Origin: an uncultured Bacilli bacterium | Lineage (GTDB): Bacteria; Bacillota_I; Bacilli_A; RF39; UBA660 | Assembly (NCBI GenBank): GCA_934131175.1 | Contig: CAKOZD010000006.1 | Location: forward strand, 1-64,000 | DNA length: 64,000 nucleotides | Direction: 5' to 3' | Shown: piece after piece, positions 1-9,101 of the stretch | How the letters are laid out: every line of letters starts with the position of its first letter | Position numbering within the stretch: the stretch's first letter is position 1 | Position numbers and translations under genes: made by a program | The notes under the pieces: model-generated | What the model was told of the DNA's origin: nothing | Database searches by the model: none | Seen by the model: only the letters and a program-made list of their open reading frames with translations

Positions 1-85
1 TGGGATGAATTCCAATTTATATCAAACTATTAAAATTTCAAATTTTTTCATTGACTTTTAATAGTTAGACTCCTAATTCTTTTAA

Positions 86-818
86 TTAAAATTTTATATT
101 GTTAATATCGTCTAGTAAATCATCAACACAATTATATCTACTTTTTATAGAATTAATATTTGGACATTTTTTTATTATATTTTTAATATCAACATTATCT
201 TCATTATCTAAATTAACTTTAGTTCTTCCTCTAAAAATATAGTAAAGAATATAGCCAACCGAATACATCTCATTTTGAATAGAATACTTGTTAAAATTTT
301 CTAATAAAGGATCAATAATAGTACCCTATTATTATTTGTTTTAGTGCAAGTAATAGAATCATTTAAATCTTTTTCTAAACCAAAATCAGCAATTTTAATA
401 ACTACAGTGCCATTATTCTTTTTTACAAGTACATTATTAAAACTCAAATCTCTATGTAAAATATTGTTTTTATGTAAAAAATTAATACCATTTAAAAATT
501 GTTTAGCCATAGATATTCTTTGTTCCATTTTTAATTTATTATTATTTGCCCTTATATAGTAAAATAAAGCAGAATCACAATACTCCATAGTATAGATATA
601 GTTAGTTTTATCGATTGAATATGCTTTAACAAGATTTTCATGTGTATATTTTTTCATAATATTAAATTCTTTTATAAATCTCTTTTTTCTTTAGAAGCTG
701 TATCATCTACATATAAATGTTTTTCTGCATAAGTAAACTTTCTATTCCTATCAATAACTCTATTAACATATCCATAAGAACCTTTTCCACGTAATTTTAC
801 ATTTAATTTATTAGTCAT
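86..818 (-). pseudogene. Ser/Thr protein kinase, broken by two frameshifts
   Basis: Reading from an ATG at 818 behind GGTGAGAAC gives a kinase in three pieces. The first has a glycine-rich loop (GKGSYGYV) and a likely ATP-binding lysine (YAEKHL). A one-base shift near 675-690, next to an A-run, leads into a segment with HRDLSFNN and DFG motifs. A second one-base shift near 320-330 leads into a segment continuing GTIIDPLLE and NEMYSVGYILYYIF, which is the normal continuation of a kinase C-lobe. The stop is at 86-88. All main kinase motifs are present, so the decay is recent or the two indels are assembly errors in short runs. As written, no full kinase can be made. The substrate is unknown. 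The kinase identity is clear from the motifs; the pseudogene status depends on the indels being real. Confidence 0.8.
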
Positions 819-919
819 GTTCTCACCACTCTTACAAATATTATCTCTCTCATAATACTATAATTATAATAAGGTTAAAATACAATAGTAAAATAAATTT
901 AAATTTAAAAAGCATCTAA

Positions 920-942
920 AAAGTGTGAATTTTTCACACTTT
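920..942 (-). terminator. Intrinsic terminator after the G5-like protein gene
   Basis: A perfect 10-bp stem (AAAGTGTGAA / TTCACACTTT) with a 3-nt loop lies just downstream of the stop codon at 951. On the minus strand it is followed by a short T-run. Confidence 0.75.
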
Positions 943-950
943 AATAAAAA

Positions 951-1448
951 TTAATTAAGTTTATTTGTATATACAATTTTATCTACTTTTTTAGTCATTA
1001 TCTCTTCACTTATCTTTTCTTTAGAAACAGTCTTGTTCTTTTCATTTTTAGTTACTTTATAAGTAACTTCTTTCTTACTATTCTTACCTTTTCTATAGAC
1101 TTTACCATTTTTAAATAAACTAAATTTATATTTAGTTTTATATTTAATTTTTTTAGTTACTTTCTTTGTAGTTGAATATAAACACGTTCCATCACTTGTA
1201 TTAGCTTTCTTAGAATAATTATCTGCTTTTTTGTCCATACATCCTAATACTTTAGCAACGCAACTTCCATCATCAGTATTGGCACTACTATTATAGTTTA
1301 CAGCATTTCTATTAGTACATCCATATGCATATGATCTTGTATAAGAATAATTATTTGAGCTACCACCTGCTGCACATCCACCATGATGTGAGTAACACCC
1401 TCTATGGCAATCACTACATGAAGGACTTCTAGTACCATCATTACACAT
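951..1448 (-). pseudogene. Secreted G5-domain-like protein with GC..A.NY..DGSC repeats; start region frameshifted
   Basis: The open frame gives 165 residues. It begins with a Cys/His-rich stretch (CNDGTRS, CHRGC, SHHGGC) resembling DUF3761/YHYH-type small domains. Two copies follow of a motif with key residues GC..(R/K)..A.NY...ANT.DG(S/T)C, common in bacterial surface proteins. The C-terminus (KEVTYKVTKNE then KISEEI then VDKIVY) looks like the end of a G5 domain. There is no signal peptide in this frame. A hydrophobic run (ILLLLCFIILFSYTDVFA) sits directly upstream at about 1455-1510 in another frame, so the original secretion signal appears detached by indels around 1450 and 1505. I therefore call it a probable pseudogene of an exported, wall-associated protein. 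Use of the internal ATG at 1448 as a cytoplasmic start is less likely. Confidence 0.55.
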
Positions 1449-1538
1449 TATATTGCAAAAACATCAGTATAACTAAATAAAATTATAAAACATAATAATA
1501 ATAATATCCATTACTAAAAATTATAAATAAGACAAAAA

Positions 1539-1561
1539 AATCATCAAATTATTTGATGATT
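1539..1561 (-). terminator. Intrinsic terminator at the end of the capsule operon
   Basis: Stem AATCATCAAA / TTTGATGATT with a 3-nt loop, followed on the minus strand by a run of seven T. It lies about 75 bp after the flippase stop codon and marks the probable end of the polysaccharide operon. Confidence 0.85.
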
Positions 1562-1635
1562 TTCATTCTCACATTAAAAGAATATTTTTTAATTTTATTT
1601 TAATATAAATTTATTTTTATAGATATAGTTATTTT

Positions 1636-3087
1636 TCATATTCTAATACTAGTTATTTTAAAAAAAGTATCACTTAAAATTTTATAAATTTCATCATTTT
1701 TTATTTTAAGTAAAATCAAACTGCCAACACAATATATACAACCACCTAATAAAATCTGTAAAATAAGAGTTGTAACACTTATTCCCATATAATTTCCAAG
1801 CATTTGTACAAAAATCATCATTAATAAACCTAATAAAATAAAACTAAAATATTCAAATATTACTTTAAAAACATTAATTTTTTTTCTTATTGCCATTATC
1901 TGAATAAACATCAAAGTAAATTCTGCAGCTATCGTACCTATAGAAGCGCCAACTGCTTGGTATTTTGGAATAAAAATAATATTTAGTATTAAATTAATTA
2001 GTGCACCACAAATTGTTGATGATATATACACCTTATCATAATGATTTGGAATTAAGTATTGTGTTCTTACAACATTAGCCCATGAAACAAAAAACACAGT
2101 AATAGAAAGCATTGTAATTATTGGCGAACAAGCAGAAAACTCTTTTCCAAAAAATATTGGAGTGAAAACTTTGCTAACTCCCATCAATCCAAAAGCAATA
2201 GCAGAAGCCAATAATGTCACTAATTTCAATGATAAATTTATGTATTTTTTGGACGTTTTTGTATCACCACTGGCAATTAAATTAGACATTCTAGGTAACA
2301 TAACAGTTCCAAGAGCAGTAATAATTCCCATTGGAATATTTATAATTTTTTCTGCATTATTATAATATCCAACTTGTGTATAATTGCACATATTTCCTAA
2401 CATAATCTTATCCATAACTTTATAAATACTAAAAGATAAAACAGGAATAAACAAAATCAAAATGGGTCTAATATTCTCTTTAATTATTTTTTTATCTATT
2501 TGTATTTTGTTTACTTCTTTTTTTATATATCTCCATAAATATACCTGACTAAATAATGTACCAAATACCATTATAATTGTATACGCGATTAAATCATTGG
2601 AGTCTCTTACAAATAAAAAAATACTAACTACAGTTAACAATTTAATTATAATATTTCTAGTTACTGTAATTTTAAATTTTTCAAGACCAAAAAAAAGCCA
2701 ACTAATATCAAACATACCTGAAAAAATATAAAAAGTTTGGATAATAAAAATAATTTTATTATCTCTTGCAAAGCCAATTAAATAAATAATATATGCTATA
2801 ATGCTGATAAAGAATGTGATAAATTGAATTGAATAAATACTCCAAAACGTAACACTCATTTTATCTTTATCTTTTCTAGTAGCGGCAATCATACGATTTC
2901 CATGATTACTTATACCTAACATAGCAAAAATCAAAAAATAGTAAGCTATAGAATAGGTGTAAGAATATATTCCAACATTTTCAGCACCTAAAACTCTAGC
3001 AATATATGGAGCAGTAATTAATGGCAAAATAATAGTTAGAATTTGATATATAATGTTATATATAAAATTTTTTTTCAAAGATTCCAT
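1636..3087 (-). CDS. Wzx-type oligosaccharide flippase
   Basis: A 483-residue polytopic membrane protein of the MOP/PST (Wzx) superfamily. The N-terminus (KNFIYNIIYQILTIILPLITAPYIARVLG, of which the ITAPYIARVLG core is diagnostic) is typical of capsule flippases. About 12-14 hydrophobic segments span the length. It should translocate undecaprenyl-linked repeat units across the membrane for polymerisation by the Wzy-like protein upstream. It is the last gene of the operon, 2 nt after the pyruvyltransferase, with a TGA stop and a strong terminator downstream. Family assignment is firm; the substrate is unknown. Confidence 0.93.
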   Translation of the reverse strand: MESLKKNFIYNIIYQILTIILPLITAPYIARVLGAENVGIYSYTYSIAYYFLIFAMLGISNHGNRMIAATRKDKDKMSVTFWSIYSIQFITFFISIIAYIIYLIGFARDNKIIFIIQTFYIFSGMFDISWLFFGLEKFKITVTRNIIIKLLTVVSIFLFVRDSNDLIAYTIIMVFGTLFSQVYLWRYIKKEVNKIQIDKKIIKENIRPILILFIPVLSFSIYKVMDKIMLGNMCNYTQVGYYNNAEKIINIPMGIITALGTVMLPRMSNLIASGDTKTSKKYINLSLKLVTLLASAIAFGLMGVSKVFTPIFFGKEFSACSPIITMLSITVFFVSWANVVRTQYLIPNHYDKVYISSTICGALINLILNIIFIPKYQAVGASIGTIAAEFTLMFIQIMAIRKKINVFKVIFEYFSFILLGLLMMIFVQMLGNYMGISVTTLILQILLGGCIYCVGSLILLKIKNDEIYKILSDTFFKITSIRI

Positions 3088-3089
3088 TT

Positions 3090-4214
3090 TTACACCTTAC
3101 TACTATGGCATATATTTTCTTCTATATAAGAATCTGCCATACTTCGCAATAATACTAAATTTTTATCATAATCATCATAATTAATATCTGCCATATAATC
3201 GTAATTTTCATCATATTTAAAAGGAATTAATCTATCACTTAGTTTTATATTATCCAATAAAGTTTTTACCCTATCATCATCTCCATACATTTCACCATTT
3301 TTTATAGTATAAAATTTTTTTCTATAAATGGTAGAAAATATTGTCCCGTGAAAAGATGTAGTAAAAACTAATTTAGCATATTTTATCAATTTTAAATAAA
3401 CTGCTGGCGATTCATATTTAGGAAGTTGAAAATTATATCTATTTACGCCTTTTAGATAATAACTTTTTGCACTCCAAGCAATAACAGGTAAATTATATTT
3501 TTTAGAAACTTGTTTTACAAATTTGCAAATTTCCACATTGAATTGTGGGCAATAAAAAAATATGTAATCTTGTTCAGGAACCTTATAATCTCTGTCTATT
3601 ATTTTATCGTATTCATCACTATCAAATAATAAAGTTGGGTCAATTAAAACAGGTACATCAATCCCTATCATTTCATTAATCCATTTTTTTCCATTATTTT
3701 CTCTTATCGAAATTGCATCAAAATTTTTTAAATAGTCACAATACTTTTTAATATTTTTTGTATAATTAGAAAGTTTTCTTGCACCAAAGCTTGGAGAATA
3801 AGCAACTTTTTTTGAATTCTTTGCCCAATTTAAAAAATATGCATCATCAAAGTCTTTAATTGTAATATTCCAAATTTGATCACTTCCCGCAACAACAACA
3901 TCATAATAATCAACAATTTCATCACTTTTATTATATTCTTTTGATAATTTAAAATTATTTTTTTTGAACTCCTCATATTTATAATTAGAAAAATTCAATT
4001 TTTTTAAATGAGGTAATAAAATACTATTTCTTATTATATTCTTTATAGAATTATTTTTTTTGAAAATTTTATACAATTCTTTTTGACCTTCATTTGAAAA
4101 ATTCACAATTTCACAATCAATACCTTTATTTTCTATATACTTATAAATTGCATACGATTCTAACATAGAACCACAATTATAAGAATTATGAAATGTTATT
4201 ATACCAACTTTCAT
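3090..4214 (-). CDS. Polysaccharide pyruvyl transferase family protein
   Basis: 374 residues. The N-terminal KVGIITFHNSYNCGSMLESYAI and the C-terminal TTSFHGTIFS motif are hallmarks of the PS_pyruv_trans family, which adds ketal-linked pyruvate from phosphoenolpyruvate to sugars. An internal VVAGSDQIWN motif is also typical. The start ATG overlaps the upstream stop by one base (TAATG), implying translational coupling. This is the second member of the family in the locus; the other is at 10273-11373. The acceptor sugar cannot be told. It is probably cytoplasmic or membrane-peripheral and acts on lipid-linked repeat units. Confidence 0.9.
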   Translation of the reverse strand: MKVGIITFHNSYNCGSMLESYAIYKYIENKGIDCEIVNFSNEGQKELYKIFKKNNSIKNIIRNSILLPHLKKLNFSNYKYEEFKKNNFKLSKEYNKSDEIVDYYDVVVAGSDQIWNITIKDFDDAYFLNWAKNSKKVAYSPSFGARKLSNYTKNIKKYCDYLKNFDAISIRENNGKKWINEMIGIDVPVLIDPTLLFDSDEYDKIIDRDYKVPEQDYIFFYCPQFNVEICKFVKQVSKKYNLPVIAWSAKSYYLKGVNRYNFQLPKYESPAVYLKLIKYAKLVFTTSFHGTIFSTIYRKKFYTIKNGEMYGDDDRVKTLLDNIKLSDRLIPFKYDENYDYMADINYDDYDKNLVLLRSMADSYIEENICHSSKV

Positions 4215-5140
4215 TATTTCTCTCCTCCAATATTTTTATAAATTTTCTTTACTAATTCCATACTAGACAAATTTTTACTAGATACCTTTCTTGCAAAAAT
4301 ATCATCACAATTTAAAAGTGTATCATAATCACTCATGTCTAACAGCTTAGGACTCTTTATATTATTAACATCCCAAATAATCTTCCTCAAACAATCATGA
4401 TAATCATTATTAAATCCTTTTCCAAAAATTTTATTTTTAAACTTACTATTTATAACAACTGTTTGAATAAATAACTCATCAGCACATTTACTATTCTTTA
4501 CCATATCATTTATATTTTGCTCTTGAGACAGCAAATATACAACAAGTTCATTAGTAATACTGCACCAATTACATCCTTTTTGAATTTTATTAAATCCGAT
4601 TTTTCTAGTACAATTTGTGATTCTTTGTAAAGTTACAACAAACTTATCTAATTTTACGAAGAAATAATTGACATATTTATTTTTCGATGATTTAAATTTT
4701 TTACTAAAAAAGTGATAATACTTGACTCTATTAATAACTTCCGTATTAGTAACGTTACTAGAATCGAAATGAATAAATTCTTTGCCTTTATGTTTCTCAA
4801 AAAAATTATAAATATAATCTTGAGATTTTATTATACAGTCAACACCTGAAAGTATATGATAATATTCGTATGAGAACCTCTTATTAGCAGTTTTCATTAA
4901 CAACATTTCGCAATGAACTTGTGATTCATCACCCCATCTAACATCTTCATGCAAAAAATATATGTTTGATTTTCTTATACATTTTTTTAATTCAGCCTCA
5001 TGCAATTCATGAGACTTTTTATCAATATTTATATAAATATCATTTCTATAATCATCAATACTTTTCAATAAATATTTCAAAATTTCTTCTTCATTATGAG
5101 CAATAATTAAATAAGCATGTTTTCTCCTATTTTTCATCAT
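4214..5140 (-). CDS. GT14-like (core-2/I-branching type) beta-glycosyltransferase
   Basis: 308 residues. The start AYLIIAHNEEEILKYLLKSI, the INIDKKS motif and YYHILSGVDCIIKSQDYI match the core-2/I-branching enzyme family (GT14), found in bacterial capsule loci as GlcNAc or xylosyl transferases. There is no transmembrane helix, so it should act in the cytoplasm on lipid-linked sugars. It overlaps the end of the polymerase gene by 14 nt. The start at 5140 or 5137 (MMK) follows GGGGGATT. The family call is good; donor and acceptor are unknown. Confidence 0.85.
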   Translation of the reverse strand: MMKNRRKHAYLIIAHNEEEILKYLLKSIDDYRNDIYINIDKKSHELHEAELKKCIRKSNIYFLHEDVRWGDESQVHCEMLLMKTANKRFSYEYYHILSGVDCIIKSQDYIYNFFEKHKGKEFIHFDSSNVTNTEVINRVKYYHFFSKKFKSSKNKYVNYFFVKLDKFVVTLQRITNCTRKIGFNKIQKGCNWCSITNELVVYLLSQEQNINDMVKNSKCADELFIQTVVINSKFKNKIFGKGFNNDYHDCLRKIIWDVNNIKSPKLLDMSDYDTLLNCDDIFARKVSSKNLSSMELVKKIYKNIGGEK

Positions 5141-6356
5141 AATCCCCCTTATTAATTTTCAAATATAACATCGGTAAGGTTATACAAAACAATGTTTGAA
5201 ACATCTGTTGAATACCAATTTTAAAGAAATCCGTTACTTCAAAAAAACTATAAACCAAAAAAGCAAACATACATGCGTGAAAATAATTTTTCATTGAAAT
5301 ATTAACACTACTTGAATTTATCATTCTCCAAATATTAGAAAGAATTATTAAGAAAAATAGTAATAATATAACTCCTCCTGTAATTAAGTCTGTAAGATAC
5401 ATATTATGAAATCCAACACCATGGCCAACATTATCATCTTGAAGTAAAATTCTACTAATACCCCAACTCCTACCAAATATACAAGTAGGTAAATCAAGAT
5501 AACTCATTGCTTTATCCCATAAAACTTCTCTACCAGTCATTCCTGAATCACTTCTAATCATATATTTGTCTACAAAATTATGTATATTATAACTAGAAGT
5601 ATATAATCCATAACCAGATATACCAATAAATATAATTGCAAATATAGTAACTAATTTCACTTTTAAATTTTTCTTTCCCATTATAAAATACCAAAATGCA
5701 AAACACAAGAAAGCAACATATGAAGCTCTAGAATACGTAAAAATTAAATTAAATAAGAATAAAAGTAACAACAAAGTCATCTTTCTCTTCGAAATATTAT
5801 TTATTATAAAATACATACATGCATAAATTCCAGCAACCAAAGTAATTCCAAATTGATTACGATGTCCTAAAAAAGATTGATATAAATTATCCATTCTAAA
5901 ATTGTTGTTCGAACTTACTTTAAATAAACTGCCATTAAATTGAAAAACCATTGCATATACAGCACTAATAAAAGCTATCAATATAACAAGTCTTAATATT
6001 CTATTAAAATCATTTTTTCTAAAATTTCTTATTTTTGGGATACATAAATACATCAAATAAAAACACTCTATAAACTCTATTATTCTATAAAAAAACTTAT
6101 TTATTGTATTGCTTAAAAAGTATGTATACAACAACCCAAATATTTCTCCAACAAGCATAATAAAAATTAAAAGTATATCCTTTTTTGCAACTATAAATTT
6201 AGATTTTTTTATATCAAAAATAATCATGGCAAAAAGTAAACAATACACAATCATTTCTATTATAAAATATGCTTTAGGAAATGTAACATTTAACTCAAGT
6301 ATTTTTCTTATTACCGTAATAACTAGTAACATTTCATATTTATTAAACTTTTCCAT
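5127..6356 (-). CDS. Wzy-like O-antigen/capsule repeat-unit polymerase
   Basis: 409 residues with about 10-12 hydrophobic helices. A large loop around residues 265-330 contains SDSGMTGREVLWDKA and the nearby GHGVGFHNMYL, motifs usual in the periplasmic/extracytoplasmic loop of Wzy and O-antigen ligase (Wzy_C) proteins. It should join flipped repeat units outside the membrane. Its position between glycosyltransferases and the flippase supports this. The sequence of such proteins is poorly conserved, so the linkage is not predictable. It ends in TAG inside the next gene. Confidence 0.88.
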   Translation of the reverse strand: MEKFNKYEMLLVITVIRKILELNVTFPKAYFIIEMIVYCLLFAMIIFDIKKSKFIVAKKDILLIFIMLVGEIFGLLYTYFLSNTINKFFYRIIEFIECFYLMYLCIPKIRNFRKNDFNRILRLVILIAFISAVYAMVFQFNGSLFKVSSNNNFRMDNLYQSFLGHRNQFGITLVAGIYACMYFIINNISKRKMTLLLLLFLFNLIFTYSRASYVAFLCFAFWYFIMGKKNLKVKLVTIFAIIFIGISGYGLYTSSYNIHNFVDKYMIRSDSGMTGREVLWDKAMSYLDLPTCIFGRSWGISRILLQDDNVGHGVGFHNMYLTDLITGGVILLLFFLIILSNIWRMINSSSVNISMKNYFHACMFAFLVYSFFEVTDFFKIGIQQMFQTLFCITLPMLYLKINKGDYDEK

Positions 6357-6360
6357 AAAA

Positions 6361-7329
6361 TTACCTTCTCTTTATTATCCTTTTTAATCTTAAAATTCTA
6401 ATTAATATCCAATAAAAATTAAATTGTATACATATAATTATAAACTTATTTATATTCATTTTTTTATAAGCCTTCATTGATTCACAAAAAAATGCGTTTT
6501 CTTTTAAACTTTTTATTACATCATATTTATCATCAGAAATAACAGCATATGCATAATAATTTATAATATGTGGAATGACTTCATCAATAATCCTAGTTTT
6601 TAACAATTGATTATGGGAATCTTTATATATCAAATTATCTACATAAATAATATCATTAATCTTACTAAAAATTTTTTCTTTTGTTGCGTTATAATTTATC
6701 CCATTTAAATTATATTCATAATTATATAAAACATCTTTCAAACATATAATTTTACAGCAATTTTTATACAAAGAATAATTAAATAAATAATCCTCAGCCA
6801 TTTTTAAATTTTCATCAAAAAACAAATCTTTCAAACATTCTCTTCGTATTGCTTGTCCCCATAATTGATTAAACTTAAAAGTTCTAAACATCAATTCAAA
6901 CAACTCGTCTTTATTTTCAGAAGAAAAAACATAATCATTCTTAAATAATAAATATGGTATTTTATTTTCTTTTACAAGATAGTAATTAAACTTTATAACA
7001 TCATAATTTTGATCTAAATAGTCATTTATGGTAGAAATAGTATTTTTTTCTATATAATCATCCACATCAATAAAAATAATATATTCACCAGTTGCAACTT
7101 TTAGGCCATAGTTTCTAGCTAAGCTAACTCCTGATTTCTTTAAATAAAAATACTTAATTTTTTCAGAGGAAAATTCATTTAATATAATTTTTTTTGTATT
7201 ATCAGTTGAATTATTGTCTATTACCAAGACTTCATAATTATCACAATCTTGTGACAAAATAGAATTCAAACATCTTTTAATATATTTTTCTCCATTTTTT
7301 ACTGGAATTATAAAACTAATTTTTTTCAC
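6361..7329 (-). CDS. Family 2 glycosyltransferase
   Basis: 322 residues with a GT-A fold signature: KISFIIPVKNGEKYIKRCLNSIL, VLVIDNNSTDNT, GVSLARNYGL and FIDVDDYI, the last being the DxD-type metal/nucleotide-sugar motif. The N-terminal 200 residues are the catalytic domain and the C-terminal part is helical. The start is GTG at 7327-7329 behind GAGGAT. It is in the capsule operon 4 nt upstream of the polymerase gene, and should add one sugar to the repeat unit on the cytoplasmic face. Confidence 0.93.
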   Translation of the reverse strand: MKKISFIIPVKNGEKYIKRCLNSILSQDCDNYEVLVIDNNSTDNTKKIILNEFSSEKIKYFYLKKSGVSLARNYGLKVATGEYIIFIDVDDYIEKNTISTINDYLDQNYDVIKFNYYLVKENKIPYLLFKNDYVFSSENKDELFELMFRTFKFNQLWGQAIRRECLKDLFFDENLKMAEDYLFNYSLYKNCCKIICLKDVLYNYEYNLNGINYNATKEKIFSKINDIIYVDNLIYKDSHNQLLKTRIIDEVIPHIINYYAYAVISDDKYDVIKSLKENAFFCESMKAYKKMNINKFIIICIQFNFYWILIRILRLKRIIKRR

Positions 7330-7343
7330 TATAAATCCTCGCT

Positions 7344-7997
7344 TTACAAGTTATTAATAATTTTTTCTAAGTTAATATACCTATTTTTACCAAACGGTTC
7401 ATATGAAGCCATAATATGATTGTAATTAAAATGTTGTTTTATTTTAATATACTTACTTTTATCAATATTCCAATCCCTAACTGTAAAAAAAATTTTATTT
7501 TCATTATCAATTTTAGAAAATGCTTCAACATCATTTTCAGTACAACCATTTTGGTCATTAAATTTATATATTATTTTATTCCAGTTTATTCTTTTACACC
7601 TTCTTTTCCATTTTTCTAAAGCTTCGATTTCTGAATGATAATGCAAAAAGAAAATTTCAATATCTTTAATCCTGCCTATTGGATATTTTCCAGCCTTAGA
7701 ATCATTTTTTTTAATATAATCTTTCCATTTTGAATTTTCTAAACTTATGAATTCTAAATCTGAATTTACATATTGCTTGATGTTTTGAACAAATTTAATA
7801 TAATCAGATGGCATAAAGTACAAGCCAACTGTTGGACTATTCTTTGGAAGATTATAACTTTCATAAATCATTCCTCCCCAACAATTATTAGAAATGATTG
7901 TAAAATCTTTATTTATTATATTTTTATTTCTAAATTTTGATAAACTTATTCTTCTGATTTTCAAAATTTTTAATCTCAATCCCTCATACGTTAACAT
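7344..7997 (-). CDS. DUF1919 family capsule/exopolysaccharide protein
   Basis: I choose the ATG at 7997, which has AGAGGTG five bases before it, over a TTG five codons upstream. This gives about 217 residues. FTIISNNCWGGMIYESYNLPKNSPTVGLYF and YEPFGKNRYI are the typical start and end of the DUF1919 family, often found in capsule clusters. The family function is not established; an acyl- or sugar-transferase role is sometimes assumed. The gene overlaps the GT4 gene by 14 nt and so is translationally coupled. There is no membrane segment. Confidence 0.85.
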   Translation of the reverse strand: MLTYEGLRLKILKIRRISLSKFRNKNIINKDFTIISNNCWGGMIYESYNLPKNSPTVGLYFMPSDYIKFVQNIKQYVNSDLEFISLENSKWKDYIKKNDSKAGKYPIGRIKDIEIFFLHYHSEIEALEKWKRRCKRINWNKIIYKFNDQNGCTENDVEAFSKIDNENKIFFTVRDWNIDKSKYIKIKQHFNYNHIMASYEPFGKNRYINLEKIINNL

Positions 7998-9099
7998 GTA
8001 ACACCTCTTCAATAAAGTTTTTATAATATTTTTCTAACATTAATGCATTCTCTTTAATATTAAATTTTTTGAATTTTCTGACATCCATAGTTCTATTTTT
8101 TATTTTATTATCAATATTTATATTATCACTTAAAACGTCTACCCAAGCATCTTTTGAATCAATAGGAATTTTTCTTACTAAAGATGTCAGTATTACCTCA
8201 TCCGTTATTTTATCAGAAATGAAACACCTTAAACCAGAAACTTGAGCTTCAACTAGTGTAACAGGCAATCCTTCATATCTAGATGGAAATGCAAATAAAT
8301 CCATAGCCATGTAAAATTTTTCTGGTTCATTCGATTCTCCATACAAAATGATATTTTTTTTATATTTAGATTCGCAAATATTTTTTCTTAATTCATTGAA
8401 CATTGGTCCAGTACCAACAAAAAGAAGTTTTATATTATTATTATTTTCACACATTTTTTCAAAAGTATCTAACAATAGTTGTTGATTTTTTTGATAATTT
8501 ATTCTACCAATATGTCCTATTAAAATTTCGTTTTCCTTTACATTCAATTCTTTTCTTATACTTTTTCTTATTTTCTCATCAAATAAAAACTTTTCAATAT
8601 TAATGCCATTATTTATTACATAAAATTTATTTTCGCCAAAAAGCCAATTTCCAGCAGCATCACCACATGCAAAAGCATGCGTATAAAGTTTTTTAAACAT
8701 AGGATTTAATAATTTATGTAACATCTTATTGTCACACTTAGTATTGTGTGAATGAGCAATTCGAATCTTTATTCCTTTTAAACGAGCTATAAATAAGTCG
8801 AATGCCATTATAGAACTATTGCCGTGAACATGAAAAATATCAAAACTATTTTTTTTAATATTATTATATAAATCAAAATAATACTTTATTTTACTAGTTC
8901 TTTTGGAATGTAATTTTATTATTGAAATATTTAAATCATTACATTCCTTTATAAATTCATCATTTATAATATCACCAGCAATTATCGTTATTTCAAATTT
9001 TTTTTTATCAAGATTTCGACAATAATTCATAATTACAGAGCTAATACCATTCAATTCAAGATTAGCCGCAATCATTGCAATTCTAATTTTTTTCATCAT
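7984..9099 (-). CDS. Family 4 (group 1) glycosyltransferase
   Basis: About 371 residues from ATG 9099; AAAGGGTGATT supplies the ribosome site. The N-terminal Rossmann half has IRIAMIAANLELNGISSVI and FDIFHVHGNS. The C-terminal half has LIGHIGRINYQKNQ and FAFPSRYEGLPVTLVEAQ, the E(x7)E-type nucleotide-sugar site of GT4 retaining enzymes. It should transfer one sugar onto the growing lipid-linked repeat. It is coupled at both ends with its neighbours. Confidence 0.93.
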   Translation of the reverse strand: MMKKIRIAMIAANLELNGISSVIMNYCRNLDKKKFEITIIAGDIINDEFIKECNDLNISIIKLHSKRTSKIKYYFDLYNNIKKNSFDIFHVHGNSSIMAFDLFIARLKGIKIRIAHSHNTKCDNKMLHKLLNPMFKKLYTHAFACGDAAGNWLFGENKFYVINNGINIEKFLFDEKIRKSIRKELNVKENEILIGHIGRINYQKNQQLLLDTFEKMCENNNNIKLLFVGTGPMFNELRKNICESKYKKNIILYGESNEPEKFYMAMDLFAFPSRYEGLPVTLVEAQVSGLRCFISDKITDEVILTSLVRKIPIDSKDAWVDVLSDNINIDNKIKNRTMDVRKFKKFNIKENALMLEKYYKNFIEEVLHVNV

Positions 9100-9101
9100 A
9101 A

